Assembly (NCBI GenBank): GCA_943846675.1
Contig: OX044357.1
Location: forward strand, 248,001-312,000
Length of the DNA stretch: 64,000 nucleotides
Direction of reading: 5' to 3'
From: UBA987 sp002292105
GTDB lineage: Bacteria > Bacteroidota > Bacteroidia > NS11-12g > UBA9320
Part shown: piece after piece, positions 8,075-16,353 of the stretch
Numbering within the stretch: position 1 is the first letter of the stretch
How the letters are laid out: every line of letters starts with the position of its first letter
The notes under the pieces: model-generated
Database searches by the model: none
What the model was told of the DNA's origin: nothing
Seen by the model: only the letters and a program-made list of their open reading frames with translations
Translations under genes and position numbers: made by a program

Positions 8075-11000
8075 TTATCTACTAAATGTACTTTGTAAGT
8101 TCGACAAAGTATTCACAGCAGTTGAATCGCTCATACGTGTTGCGATACCGATGTTTTGCTGTAAGTCTCTTGCAGTAGACTCTAATCGTTGCTTGCCAAT
8201 TTTCTTAAACTTTCGATCCTTATTGGTCGCAAGTTTTCGATAGTAAGCCATTTCCTCTGTGATTTGATTTACGCTTCGATCCAACAACATTTTTGCAGTT
8301 TCTGCTTCTCCACTTGAATTAAGCATTTCTATGTAATACGATCGAACATAAACATCCATTGGTAATACAGATTCAGGAATAACACGCAACGACTCTAGAA
8401 GTAATTCTTTGGCCTTGTCGTTGTCTCCTTCATTGGAATATTGTTGAGCAACTTGTACGAATAAAATTCTAAGGTTACGTGGTACAAGGGTTGCTTTATG
8501 GTCTAAGAACATCGTTCCTTTATCCATATTCCCCCAAACAAAGTCCTTCATCAACCTTTTGTAAATCAAATCTTTATCTACCAAGCCTCTTAGCTGATCC
8601 CAGTTGTGTTTCATTGGAACAAGTCTGTAGGTTAAGCCTTCATGTCTAAAGTATGCTTCTAAACCAGCATATGTGTCGTCGCCGGTTGTTGTGGTAAAGT
8701 AGATAGGTCGTTTCCAACCGTTTGCTGCATTGGTCGCGATTATGTCAAGCATCACAATGCTTCCCTTCATCAATCGAGAACCCAAGTTGAATTGAATATT
8801 GTCAACAATTCTTGCGGTATCCTTTTCTTCAACGATGCCTGATTTAAGAACCGCGTTTCGGTCAACAGGTACAATCACATTACGACTTGGCAGGTAGTTT
8901 TCTAACTCACTTGGTTTAACTGGATTGGATGCAGCTTTGTGTCTGTCATCATCACTAATCATAAATTTGAGCACGGTGGCTAAATTGTAATAATCAGTAG
9001 AATTAAAGAATGGATTATCTTTTTTCCATGCTAAGCTTTCGCGTTCACCATCTCTCAATTTATCACTTGGGATAATCGTCATTGGCAAAGGTTCTGATCC
9101 GTAGTATTTTCTAGTAAGTGCTTGAGCGTAATACTCCGTGCTTAAAAGACTTAAGTTAATTACACGAACATCCGTTCTATACCCTTCAACGTTTTGTGCG
9201 TACCACAATGGATAGGTGTCATTATCACCGTTGGTAAACAGAATGGCGTTTTCTTCACAGGAGTTTAGGTAGTTTTTAGCAAAACTGATCCCTAAGTATC
9301 TGTCTGAGCGATCATGATCATCCCAGTTTTCTGACCCCATGAGGTAAGGTGCTGTAGCACATACCAGAATCGCAACGACTGCTGCCAGTCGTCCATTTAT
9401 GTATTTTTTTAGCGCCTGGGCAATTCCTAAAACAGCCAAGCCAATCCAAATACAGAACGTTTGATAGGACCCCACGTTGGTATAGTCTCTTTCTCTAGGT
9501 TCTAGAGGAGGTTGATTCAGATAAATCACAATCATCATTCCTGTAAACACAAATAGTGCAAGCACAACAATTGCGTCAAATTTCTGCCGAGTGAACTGGA
9601 AGAATATCCCTATTAACCCTAAAAAGAATGGAATTAGGTAATATTTGTTTCTTGCTTTATTACTGGATAAAGAAGCCGGGATGTTGTCTTGTGGGCCAAT
9701 ACGACGATTGTCAAATGCACCAATTCCACTCATCCAATTTCCTTCAAAAATGTTATTGTCGACATTCTGAATATCACTTTGTCTTCCGCCAAAATTCCAA
9801 AAGAAATAACGCCAATACATCCAGCCAAGCTGATAGTTCATCATGAACCCGATATTGTCTTTAAAGTCTGGAGTAACAATTTCTTTATTACCGTTTGCGT
9901 CCGTTTTCTCACGTTCTTTATACCAGTACTTGTAGCCTTTATTCTTATCCGTCAAATCACCCATTCGAGGGAAATTGGTCAGATATCTATCATCCCATAC
10001 ATACTCCGTACGGTTTCCTGTTTTTACATATTCAGGATTTCCTTCCTTGTCAATTCCATTTCGGTATTGAGCAGATCCTTCTTTGTAATAAGGAGGTTTT
10101 AAACGGGCGTTGTAATAAGGCCCTTTAAACAATGGTCGGTCACCATATTGCTCACGTTGAATGTAGCTCAGTAAGCTGTATGCGTCTTCAGGGTCGTTCA
10201 TGTCAATAGCTGGTTCAGCCAATGAACGAATCACTACCATCGAATAAGAACTGTATCCAATCAAGATAAACGTAACACACAACATGACTAAATTCAGTAA
10301 AGGCTTTTTGTTTTGAATGGTATACCGAATACCAAAGACGATTAATCCAATTACCAATGCTACTGCGAAAAGCACACCAGAGTTAAAAGGCAATCCTAAG
10401 CTGTTTACAAATATCTTGTCGAAGAATGCAGCAAGTTTTGGCAAGCCTGGAATTAACCCCCAGTTAATAAAAACCAATGACCCAGCACCAATACCTAAGG
10501 CGCGAATAATGTTTCTTTGGTTTACTTCATATTGATTAAAGAAGTAGTATAAAACTACGGCTGGTATAACCAGTAAGTTCAGTAAGTGAAGTCCGATAGA
10601 TAAACCAATGGTGTAGGCTATAAACACCAACCAGCGATTAGACTTTGGTTTATCTTTGTTGGTTTCCCATTTTAATATTCCCCAAAAGGACAGGGCCGTA
10701 AATAAAGACGACGATGCGTATACTTCTGCTTCAACAGCGCTAAACCAGAACGTATCCATAAAAGTAAGGGCTAGTGCAGCAATCAAACCTGAGCCAAAGA
10801 TGGTCATGCCATTTTCGACCGATACAGAAGGGTTTTGAACATTCAAGTGCAAGGCCTTAACCGCAAAGTGCGTTGTGATCCAAAACGTGAAACCAACTGT
10901 TAATGCACTGGCAACAACCGACAGCATATTCACTGCAAGAGCAACATGTTCGGCACTAGGCGCGAATAAAGAAAATAGACGTCCTAATAGCAAGAATAGT

Positions 11001-11164
11001 GGAGCACCTGGTGGGTGAACTACTTGCAAACTGTATGAAGCAGAGATAAATTCTCCGCAATCCCATAAGGGTACAGATGGCTCAACAGTCATTGAGTAAA
11101 CGACCATGGCGATCGCGAAACTTATCCATCCAAGTATGTTGTTCCACAACTTATATTGTATCAT
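8075..11164 (-). CDS. DUF2723 family membrane protein (protein O-mannosyltransferase-like, GT117)
   Basis: A 1029-residue polytopic protein. The N-terminus holds the DUF2723 signature (EPSVPLWDCGEFISASYSLQ, VVHPPGAPLFLLLGRLFS), in which the acidic Asp-Glu pair resembles the catalytic site of GT-C mannosyltransferases. About ten membrane segments lie in residues 10-620, then a soluble domain and a C-terminal TPR-like helical region (about 900-1020). DUF2723 proteins are proposed to start Bacteroidota O-glycosylation of exported proteins; that role is family inference. I place the start at the ATG at 11164 (MIQYKLWNNILGW..), not at an in-frame GTG at 11188. A -7 box (TATTTTTG, minus 11188-11195) overlaps that GTG, so transcription should begin downstream of it. 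Confidence 0.9.
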   Translation of the reverse strand: MIQYKLWNNILGWISFAIAMVVYSMTVEPSVPLWDCGEFISASYSLQVVHPPGAPLFLLLGRLFSLFAPSAEHVALAVNMLSVVASALTVGFTFWITTHFAVKALHLNVQNPSVSVENGMTIFGSGLIAALALTFMDTFWFSAVEAEVYASSSLFTALSFWGILKWETNKDKPKSNRWLVFIAYTIGLSIGLHLLNLLVIPAVVLYYFFNQYEVNQRNIIRALGIGAGSLVFINWGLIPGLPKLAAFFDKIFVNSLGLPFNSGVLFAVALVIGLIVFGIRYTIQNKKPLLNLVMLCVTFILIGYSSYSMVVIRSLAEPAIDMNDPEDAYSLLSYIQREQYGDRPLFKGPYYNARLKPPYYKEGSAQYRNGIDKEGNPEYVKTGNRTEYVWDDRYLTNFPRMGDLTDKNKGYKYWYKEREKTDANGNKEIVTPDFKDNIGFMMNYQLGWMYWRYFFWNFGGRQSDIQNVDNNIFEGNWMSGIGAFDNRRIGPQDNIPASLSSNKARNKYYLIPFFLGLIGIFFQFTRQKFDAIVVLALFVFTGMMIVIYLNQPPLEPRERDYTNVGSYQTFCIWIGLAVLGIAQALKKYINGRLAAVVAILVCATAPYLMGSENWDDHDRSDRYLGISFAKNYLNSCEENAILFTNGDNDTYPLWYAQNVEGYRTDVRVINLSLLSTEYYAQALTRKYYGSEPLPMTIIPSDKLRDGERESLAWKKDNPFFNSTDYYNLATVLKFMISDDDRHKAASNPVKPSELENYLPSRNVIVPVDRNAVLKSGIVEEKDTARIVDNIQFNLGSRLMKGSIVMLDIIATNAANGWKRPIYFTTTTGDDTYAGLEAYFRHEGLTYRLVPMKHNWDQLRGLVDKDLIYKRLMKDFVWGNMDKGTMFLDHKATLVPRNLRILFVQVAQQYSNEGDNDKAKELLLESLRVIPESVLPMDVYVRSYYIEMLNSSGEAETAKMLLDRSVNQITEEMAYYRKLATNKDRKFKKIGKQRLESTARDLQQNIGIATRMSDSTAVNTLSNLQSTFSR

Positions 11165-11187
11165 ATTCGTACGTGTCTTTGTTGTCA

Positions 11188-11195
11188 CAAAAATA
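11188..11195 (-). promoter_or_regulatory. -7 element of the DUF2723 gene
   Basis: TATTTTTG on the minus strand matches the Bacteroidota TAnnTTTG consensus. It lies about 24-31 bp upstream of the ATG at 11164 and decides the start of that gene. I see no clear TTG -33 element. Confidence 0.5.
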
Positions 11196-11225
11196 TTTCT
11201 TTTTTTTACACCTTAAAGCTAATGT

Positions 11226-12068
11226 ATGTATATCGGAGAATATAAAGTGTTAGACATCGAATATGACGAATTAATGGGACTTGCAAGTCACTATAAAAGC
11301 GCCTATTCATCTAACTCTCCTTTCCCAAATATTTATTTTGACGATTTCTTCAATTCGGAGTTTTTATCACTGGTCTTGTCTGAGTTTCCAGATATGGGTA
11401 ACAAAGGAGATATTGAGTACAAAACGCCAAATGAAGTTAAGCTTGCTTCCAGGGGAGAAAATAGATTTGGGAAGGCGACAAAAGTCTTCATGCACTTTTT
11501 AAACTCTGAGCCATTTTTAAACTTCCTTTCTGAATTAACGGGCATTGACGATTTGCTTGGAGACCCTTATTATGAAGGAGGAGGTTGTCACCAAATTAAA
11601 AGAGGTGGATTCTTGAAGGTCCACGCCGATTTTAACAAGCACAAAAGAACAGGTTTAGACAGACGTCTAAATGTTTTGGTTTACCTCAATAAAGACTGGA
11701 AAGAAGAATACGGTGGACACTTTGAGCTTTGGAACGATGATATGACAAAAGGAGAAAAGAAGATTCTGCCCTTATTTAATCGTATGGCCATGTTCTCAAC
11801 GACTGATTTTTCTTACCATGGACATCCCGATAAGTTGAACTGTCCTGAAGACCGCAGCAGACGTTCTTTAGCGCTATATTATTACACCAATGGTCGGCCA
11901 TCACATGAGGTGAATGAAGGACTAGAAGATCACACAACATTGTTTGTAGACAGAAAAGGAGTGGAGAGCGAGAAAAGCATGCGGAAATATAACGCTGTTG
12001 TCAATTTCGCCTCAAACTGGATGCCTCCGGTTATCTGGCGTGCAATCAAAAACATGCGCAACAAATAG
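11226..12068 (+). CDS. 2OG-Fe(II) oxygenase, prolyl 4-hydroxylase-like
   Basis: A 280-residue cytoplasmic protein with the 2-oxoglutarate/Fe(II) dioxygenase facial triad. The HxD pair is in KVHADFN (His133, Asp135), the distal His is in YHGHPD (His198 or His200), and the 2OG-binding Arg is in SRRSLALYYYT. RRLNVLVYLNKDW and EYGGHFELW are typical of the PF13640 subgroup that includes prolyl hydroxylase-like and PKHD-type enzymes. The substrate is not known. In bacteria such enzymes act on small molecules, sugars or ribosomal and elongation-factor proteins. It is divergent from the DUF2723 gene by about 60 bp, so their promoters are close together. Confidence 0.87.
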   Translation: MYIGEYKVLDIEYDELMGLASHYKSAYSSNSPFPNIYFDDFFNSEFLSLVLSEFPDMGNKGDIEYKTPNEVKLASRGENRFGKATKVFMHFLNSEPFLNFLSELTGIDDLLGDPYYEGGGCHQIKRGGFLKVHADFNKHKRTGLDRRLNVLVYLNKDWKEEYGGHFELWNDDMTKGEKKILPLFNRMAMFSTTDFSYHGHPDKLNCPEDRSRRSLALYYYTNGRPSHEVNEGLEDHTTLFVDRKGVESEKSMRKYNAVVNFASNWMPPVIWRAIKNMRNK

Positions 12069-12131
12069 AACATAACAAAAAAGGCCATTAACATCCTTTT
12101 GGCTTTATCAAGACCCTAAAGTTTAGGCATT

Positions 12132-12161
12132 AAAAAACCCTATGCCAGTTGACATAGGGTT
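12132..12161 (-). terminator. Intrinsic terminator of the DUF4468-like gene
   Basis: A perfect 9-bp stem (AACCCTATG/CATAGGGTT) with an 8-nt loop, followed on the minus strand by six T. It lies 26 bp beyond the stop codon of the minus-strand gene. Confidence 0.85.
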
Positions 12162-12186
12162 ATCAATATTTTTATAGAATTGCTGT

Positions 12187-13035
12187 CTACCAGTCGTCGT
12201 CTTCTTCGATTGGATTTGTTTGACAAGTTTTCTGCAACTCAGTCATCATGGAGTTTATTTTTTTATCTGCAGCAACTAAAATTCTGTCGCCTGCTCGAAC
12301 ATCGTCTTCACTCTTCATAAGGTATTCGAAGTATGTTCTTTCTCCTTCTTTCTCTCCTGGACGAGGTTCAGCGATATGAACTAGATTCTTTACCGTATAA
12401 CGGTATCTACCATCTCTAACACGTATCTCCATGTCGTATTCTACCATGCCCTCTGTAACTGTTGTAAATTCATTTGGTTGAATTTCGCACGGGAACATGC
12501 CATGTATTGTTATTTTGTGTTCGTTTTCTCCAGCTGCATCATTGATACCGTCCATCGTTAAAAACTTTTTCAAATTTTTACCGAATTCAGCTTCTAACCA
12601 TTGATTTGTGCGGAAACGGATTGTGTCAATCTCTACCTCATAACCATCTCTGTCCATTACCTCTATAACCGCTTTGTACAATACAAGCTCTCTTGTAGAG
12701 TCATAAGGAGGAACGAATCGAATGTAAGGTTTACGAATTATTTTCTTAGGAACGTACTCTTCACGTTCGCTGCTGCCGAAAGCATCTCCAAAGTCATCTC
12801 CGTAGTCGTCGCCATAATCACCATCGTCTCCGTAGTCATCACTGCTGTCTTCAGAGTAGTCTTCATCATAGTCTTCAGAGTAATCAGAGGAATAGTCGTC
12901 AGAATAATCATCCGAGTATTCATCGTCTTGAGCATTAGAAATAAAAGCCAAGCTGCATAACAAAGCCAACACTAGGCTAAATCGAATTAGCCATGATTGT
13001 TTTTGTAGTGGTTTAAGTTTATTAATCTTTTTCAT
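12187..13035 (-). CDS. Secreted DUF4468-like protein with acidic Asp/Tyr/Ser-rich region
   Basis: A 282-residue exported protein. The signal peptide (about 1-36, ending ISNAQ) is followed by a low-complexity region (residues 37-90) made of tandem DDY, SDDY and GDDY units with almost no basic residues. A folded domain (about 100-270) follows, with PPYDSTRELVLYKAVIEVMD and VRDGRYRYTVKNLVHI. The DGRYRYTVKN motif and the strand pattern fit DUF4468, a TBP-like fold found in Bacteroidota envelope proteins. The acidic stretch may bind divalent cations, but this is inference. A -7 box (TAATTTTG, minus 13052-13059) lies about 20 bp upstream of the ATG, and a terminator follows the gene. Confidence 0.72.
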   Translation of the reverse strand: MKKINKLKPLQKQSWLIRFSLVLALLCSLAFISNAQDDEYSDDYSDDYSSDYSEDYDEDYSEDSSDDYGDDGDYGDDYGDDFGDAFGSSEREEYVPKKIIRKPYIRFVPPYDSTRELVLYKAVIEVMDRDGYEVEIDTIRFRTNQWLEAEFGKNLKKFLTMDGINDAAGENEHKITIHGMFPCEIQPNEFTTVTEGMVEYDMEIRVRDGRYRYTVKNLVHIAEPRPGEKEGERTYFEYLMKSEDDVRAGDRILVAADKKINSMMTELQKTCQTNPIEEDDDW

Positions 13036-13117
13036 TTCTTAACAAGTTGTGCAAAATTATACATATAGTTCACTTTGCATAATTAAATTTTCGGTTACGC
13101 ATTGAACGTTATAAACA

Positions 13118-13145
13118 TTGTTTTATTGTAGTGATGCTATATTTG
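13118..13145 (+). promoter_or_regulatory. Promoter (-33/-7) of the M1 aminopeptidase gene
   Basis: TTG at 13118-13120 and TATATTTG at 13138-13145 are 17 bp apart, matching the Bacteroidota TTG/TAnnTTTG architecture. Initiation is expected near 13151, which excludes the in-frame TTG at 13118 as a start codon and leaves the ATG at 13166. Confidence 0.7.
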
Positions 13146-13165
13146 ACCCCAAGTTATCGATAAGA

Positions 13166-15076
13166 ATGAACAGAATTACTAGACTTACCGTAAGTTCAAG
13201 CCTGATCTTACTTTCACTACCTTTACTTAATAGTTGCAAAAACAATACCGATTTAAAATCAGATTCTGATCAAGGATCTACTGACCAACTTAAAGAGGTA
13301 ACATCGGATGCGCATTCCTTTAGTAATCCGCAGGATGTCTCAATCCAACATATGCACCTTGACCTAGCCGTAGACTTTGAGAAAAGGGTCCTAAAAGGCA
13401 GTGTGCGTCTGGATTTAGATCGCAAAACAAAGGTAAATGTTTTGCACCTTGACAGCCGTCAACTGCAAATCGAAAAAATCCTTCTGGACGACGGCACTGA
13501 GGCACAGTTTTTATTGTCTGAAGATGTAGAATATTTTGGACAAGATTTGGCCATAAACCTAAAAAAGAAAACTAAGAGTGTCACGGTGTTTTACGAAACC
13601 AGCCCATCAGCCGAGGCTTTACAGTGGTTAAAACCAGAGCAAACCGCAGGTGGAAAGCACCCTTATCTGTTTAGCCAGTCACAAGCGATTTTAGCACGTA
13701 CGTGGATTCCTTGTCAAGATAGTCCTGGTGTAAAATTTACCTATAGCGCAAGCATTAAAACACTACCTGATTTGATTGCCCTGATGAGTGCTGAGAATGG
13801 GCAAAAGAAAACCAAAGATGGTGTGTATGCTTTCACCATGAATCAACCTATTTCTTCTTATTTATTGGCTTTAACGGTTGGTGATTTGGAATACGAGCAG
13901 TTGGGAAGAAATTGTGGGGTGTATGCCGAGCCAAGCATGTTAAAAAAATGTGTTTGGGAATTTCAGGATATGCAAAGCATGATTGATAGTGCAGAGGCAT
14001 TGTATGGCAAGTATGCTTGGGGTCAATACGATGTCGTGGTGCTTCCTCCAAGTTTCCCATTTGGTGGCATGGAAAACCCACGGTTGACTTTTGCAACGCC
14101 TACAATTATTGCTGGTGATCGAAGCCTTGTTGCCTTGATAGCGCATGAACTTGCGCATTCATGGTCGGGTAATTTAGTAACCAACGAAACATGGGACGAC
14201 TTCTGGTTAAATGAGGGATTCACGGTTTATTTTGAGCAACGTATAATGGAAAAAATATTCGGCAAGCCTTATGAAGAGATGCAAACCAAGCTTGGAATGG
14301 GTGAGTTGAAACATACAATAGAACGGTTGACCAGAGAAAACAAAGTGGATGATACGCATTTGTATTTGGCGTTGACCGGAAGAAACCCAGACGATGGTTT
14401 GACGGATATTGCGTACGAAAAAGGTCGATTCTTTCTTCAAACCATAGAATACGCCGTTGGTCGCGAAAAATTCGATGTTTTCTTGAAGCAGTATTTTTCA
14501 GAAAATGCCTTTAAGTCCATGAACACGGCCAAATTTGAGGCTTACCTCGATGAACATTTGTTAAAGGGCGATTCCAACTTATATGCCAAAATTCAACCTA
14601 AAGAATGGATTTATGGACCAGGCCTACCTAGTTCTGCACCAAACCCAGAATCGGAAGAATTGAAAAAAGTGGAGGTAGAGATACTCAAGTTTATGAATGG
14701 AGACCACGCTGACCAACTCATCACTGAGAACTGGACAACACATCATTGGTTATACTTTTTGAGAGGCTTGAAAGATAAGTTGGATGTAAACCAAGTGGCT
14801 GAATTGGACAACGTATTTGATTTGACCAATAGCGGAAATAACGAAATACTTTGTGATTGGTTCCAACACTGCATTGCAGTGGAGTACGAACCAGCATACC
14901 AAAACATGGAAAGCTTTCTTACTTCAGTGGGTCGTCGAAAGTTCTTATCTCCCTTGTACGAAGCGTTAGTGAAAACGGAAGAGGGTAAAGAATGGGGGAC
15001 GCGCGTTTATGAAATTGCAAAGCCAGGATATCATGCGGTGTCTTCAAACAGTATCGAAGAAATTTTAGGACTCTAG
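13166..15076 (+). CDS. M1 family zinc aminopeptidase, lipoprotein
   Basis: A 636-residue member of peptidase family M1 (leukotriene A4 hydrolase/aminopeptidase N group), which removes N-terminal residues from peptides. The zinc motif is HELAH (His327, His331) with the third ligand Glu350 in WLNEGF, and the substrate-binding GGMENP motif lies just before. A C-terminal helical LTA4H-like domain covers about residues 500-630. The N-terminus is a lipoprotein signal (RLTVSSSLILLSLPLLNSC, lipobox LNSC at Cys24), so the enzyme is anchored to an envelope membrane and probably digests peptides in the periplasm. A strong promoter precedes it and a symmetrical terminator follows. Catalytic residues look intact. 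Confidence 0.93.
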   Translation: MNRITRLTVSSSLILLSLPLLNSCKNNTDLKSDSDQGSTDQLKEVTSDAHSFSNPQDVSIQHMHLDLAVDFEKRVLKGSVRLDLDRKTKVNVLHLDSRQLQIEKILLDDGTEAQFLLSEDVEYFGQDLAINLKKKTKSVTVFYETSPSAEALQWLKPEQTAGGKHPYLFSQSQAILARTWIPCQDSPGVKFTYSASIKTLPDLIALMSAENGQKKTKDGVYAFTMNQPISSYLLALTVGDLEYEQLGRNCGVYAEPSMLKKCVWEFQDMQSMIDSAEALYGKYAWGQYDVVVLPPSFPFGGMENPRLTFATPTIIAGDRSLVALIAHELAHSWSGNLVTNETWDDFWLNEGFTVYFEQRIMEKIFGKPYEEMQTKLGMGELKHTIERLTRENKVDDTHLYLALTGRNPDDGLTDIAYEKGRFFLQTIEYAVGREKFDVFLKQYFSENAFKSMNTAKFEAYLDEHLLKGDSNLYAKIQPKEWIYGPGLPSSAPNPESEELKKVEVEILKFMNGDHADQLITENWTTHHWLYFLRGLKDKLDVNQVAELDNVFDLTNSGNNEILCDWFQHCIAVEYEPAYQNMESFLTSVGRRKFLSPLYEALVKTEEGKEWGTRVYEIAKPGYHAVSSNSIEEILGL

Positions 15077-15094
15077 TTAGTCGGCATAGGGCAT

Positions 15095-15124
15095 AAAAAA
15101 AGGCCTCATATGAGGCCTTTTTTT
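15095..15124. terminator. Bidirectional intrinsic terminator
   Basis: A perfect inverted repeat, seven A, then GGCCTCATATGAGGCC, then seven T, lies between the M1 peptidase gene (plus) and the YceI gene (minus). Both strands have a stem followed by a T run, so it can stop transcription from both sides. Confidence 0.92.
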
Positions 15125-15139
15125 ATCATTGTTCTTTTT

Positions 15140-15742
15140 CTAATTCTTTTTAGCAATTAATTTTATCGCTAAATCAAAGTCATCATTAATCATGGCATCG
15201 CCTAGCATGCTTGACTTATATGTTATACCAAACTTGGTTCGATCAATCGACAAGTTGGTGCTATAAAACATGTAATTATCCGTTTTGGCTGTGTTGACAG
15301 CTTTAAATGTGATTGGTTGGGTTTTGCCCAAAATCGTCATGTCGCCAGTGATTTCTAAAGTATGTTTACCATTGGAGTCAGCATTTACAGATTTACTGCT
15401 TTTTATGACCAACGTGCTCGTCTTAAACTCCTTCACATTAAAAAAGTCTTCCCCTCTAAGGTGATTATATAACTTTTGACTTTCTGAATCGGTAACCTTT
15501 AAACTTGTCATGTCAATGACTACTGAACCGGACTGAATGATATCGCCATCCATAGCAAACGATCCACTTTTTACGTCTACTGTTCCTTTATGCTGACCTC
15601 CAGGCTTATAACCTGTCCATTTAACGTTGCTTTTGCTCGCTAATATCGTGAAATCAGTTTGCGCCGTAATTGCTGCTGTAAAACTCATTAGCGTTAAGCC
15701 AATGACAGTTAAAATGGTAATTTTTTTTAAATTTATAGTCAT
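15140..15742 (-). CDS. YceI family lipid-binding protein
   Basis: A 200-residue exported protein with a signal peptide (about 1-27, ending TAQT) followed by a YceI lipocalin-like beta barrel: SNVKWTGYKPGGQHKGTVDV at the front, GDMTILGKTQPITFKA in the middle, and FGITYKSSMLGDAMINDDFDL near the end. YceI proteins bind polyisoprenoids or other lipids in the periplasm. The exact ligand here is unknown. It is the second gene of a two-gene unit: its ATG overlaps the stop of the MarR-family gene by four bases (ATGA), so the two are translationally coupled and probably regulated together. Confidence 0.9.
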   Translation of the reverse strand: MTINLKKITILTVIGLTLMSFTAAITAQTDFTILASKSNVKWTGYKPGGQHKGTVDVKSGSFAMDGDIIQSGSVVIDMTSLKVTDSESQKLYNHLRGEDFFNVKEFKTSTLVIKSSKSVNADSNGKHTLEITGDMTILGKTQPITFKAVNTAKTDNYMFYSTNLSIDRTKFGITYKSSMLGDAMINDDFDLAIKLIAKKN

Positions 15743-16197
15743 TTGTTGTTTATTCTTAAGTCATCTAAAACTTTGTTAGCCACTGATATTTCTGCTAGAT
15801 CAATATGCGTAAACTTTTTTTCGTATCTATCCATTAATGCATCGATCTCTGCTAAAATTTCTAGACCTTTAGTCGTGATACAAACATCTACCTGACGCTT
15901 ATCGGTGTTACAGGTTTGACGGTGTATCATAGTTTTCTTACGCAACTTTTCTACCAACCTCGAGGCATTGCTCATTTTGTCTATCATTCTGTCTGTTATC
16001 GTGTTGATAGAGACAGGGTTAGGGTGCTGACCACGTATAATACGCAGTACATTGTACTGTTGCATAGAAAGGTCGAACGGCTTTAGGTAGTTGTTTAGTA
16101 AATTGGTCAAATAGCTATTGGTAAACGCAATGTTTATCGTCAGCTTGTGATACTCCGAACTAAATTTTTCCTGCTTGATATCTTCTTCGAGTGACAT
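15739..16197 (-). CDS. MarR family transcriptional regulator
   Basis: A 152-residue winged-helix regulator of the MarR family. SMQQYNVLRIIRGQHPNPVS begins the helix-turn-helix domain, the recognition helix region is DRMIDKMSNASRLVEKLRKK, and the wing contains HRQTCNTDKRQVDVCITTKG. Such proteins bind palindromic operators as dimers and respond to small ligands or oxidants. The Cys residues in the wing region (TCNTDK, VDVCIT) could be redox sensitive, but that is inference. It is the first gene of the MarR-YceI unit and probably regulates its own promoter. An imperfect palindrome overlaps the -7 box directly upstream. Confidence 0.9.
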   Translation of the reverse strand: MSLEEDIKQEKFSSEYHKLTINIAFTNSYLTNLLNNYLKPFDLSMQQYNVLRIIRGQHPNPVSINTITDRMIDKMSNASRLVEKLRKKTMIHRQTCNTDKRQVDVCITTKGLEILAEIDALMDRYEKKFTHIDLAEISVANKVLDDLRINNK

Positions 16198-16201
16198 GTA
16201 A

Positions 16202-16224
16202 CAAAATTATATGTATAGACAATT
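16202..16224 (-). promoter_or_regulatory. Promoter -7 box and possible MarR operator
   Basis: TAATTTTG on the minus strand (16202-16209) fits the Bacteroidota -7 element, five bases upstream of the marR ATG. It overlaps an imperfect inverted repeat at 16205-16224 with AATT outer arms and ATTAT/ACAAT half-sites. A MarR dimer bound there would block initiation. The repeat is weak, so the operator part is tentative. Confidence 0.35.
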
Positions 16225-16353
16225 AAATAGGTAAAGTTGTTTTGAATAATTACAAAAAGTGTCTAGAACCGGAGTTTAATCGATAAAAAAAGAAACAAAT
16301 GTGAGGCTGATTTGTCTTCTTTGCATCGCTTTTAAGCGCGCCGAAGACAGGTT

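Noticed and set aside
9689..10102. 137-codon plus-strand frame inside the DUF2723 gene
   Set aside because: Long antisense frames are expected opposite hydrophobic proteins; no domain, no promoter.
11165..11188. GTG at 11188 as start of the DUF2723 protein
   Set aside because: A -7 box overlaps it; homologs begin close to the internal Met (MxxYK..NNxxGW pattern), so the ATG at 11164 is preferred.
12077..12106. Weak inverted repeat (AAAGGCC..GGCTTT) after the 2OG oxygenase gene
   Set aside because: It needs a bulge and has no T run on the plus strand; not convincing as a terminator.
12738..12935. Short tandem repeat that could be a non-coding satellite or CRISPR
   Set aside because: The units are 9-12 bp, code in frame for Asp/Tyr repeats of a secreted protein, and have no spacers.
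12601..12960. 119-codon hydrophobic Val/Ile-rich plus-strand frame
   Set aside because: It is the complement of the Asp/Tyr/Ser repeat codons (GAC, TAC, GAT become GTC, GTA, ATC), so the Val-rich product is an artefact.
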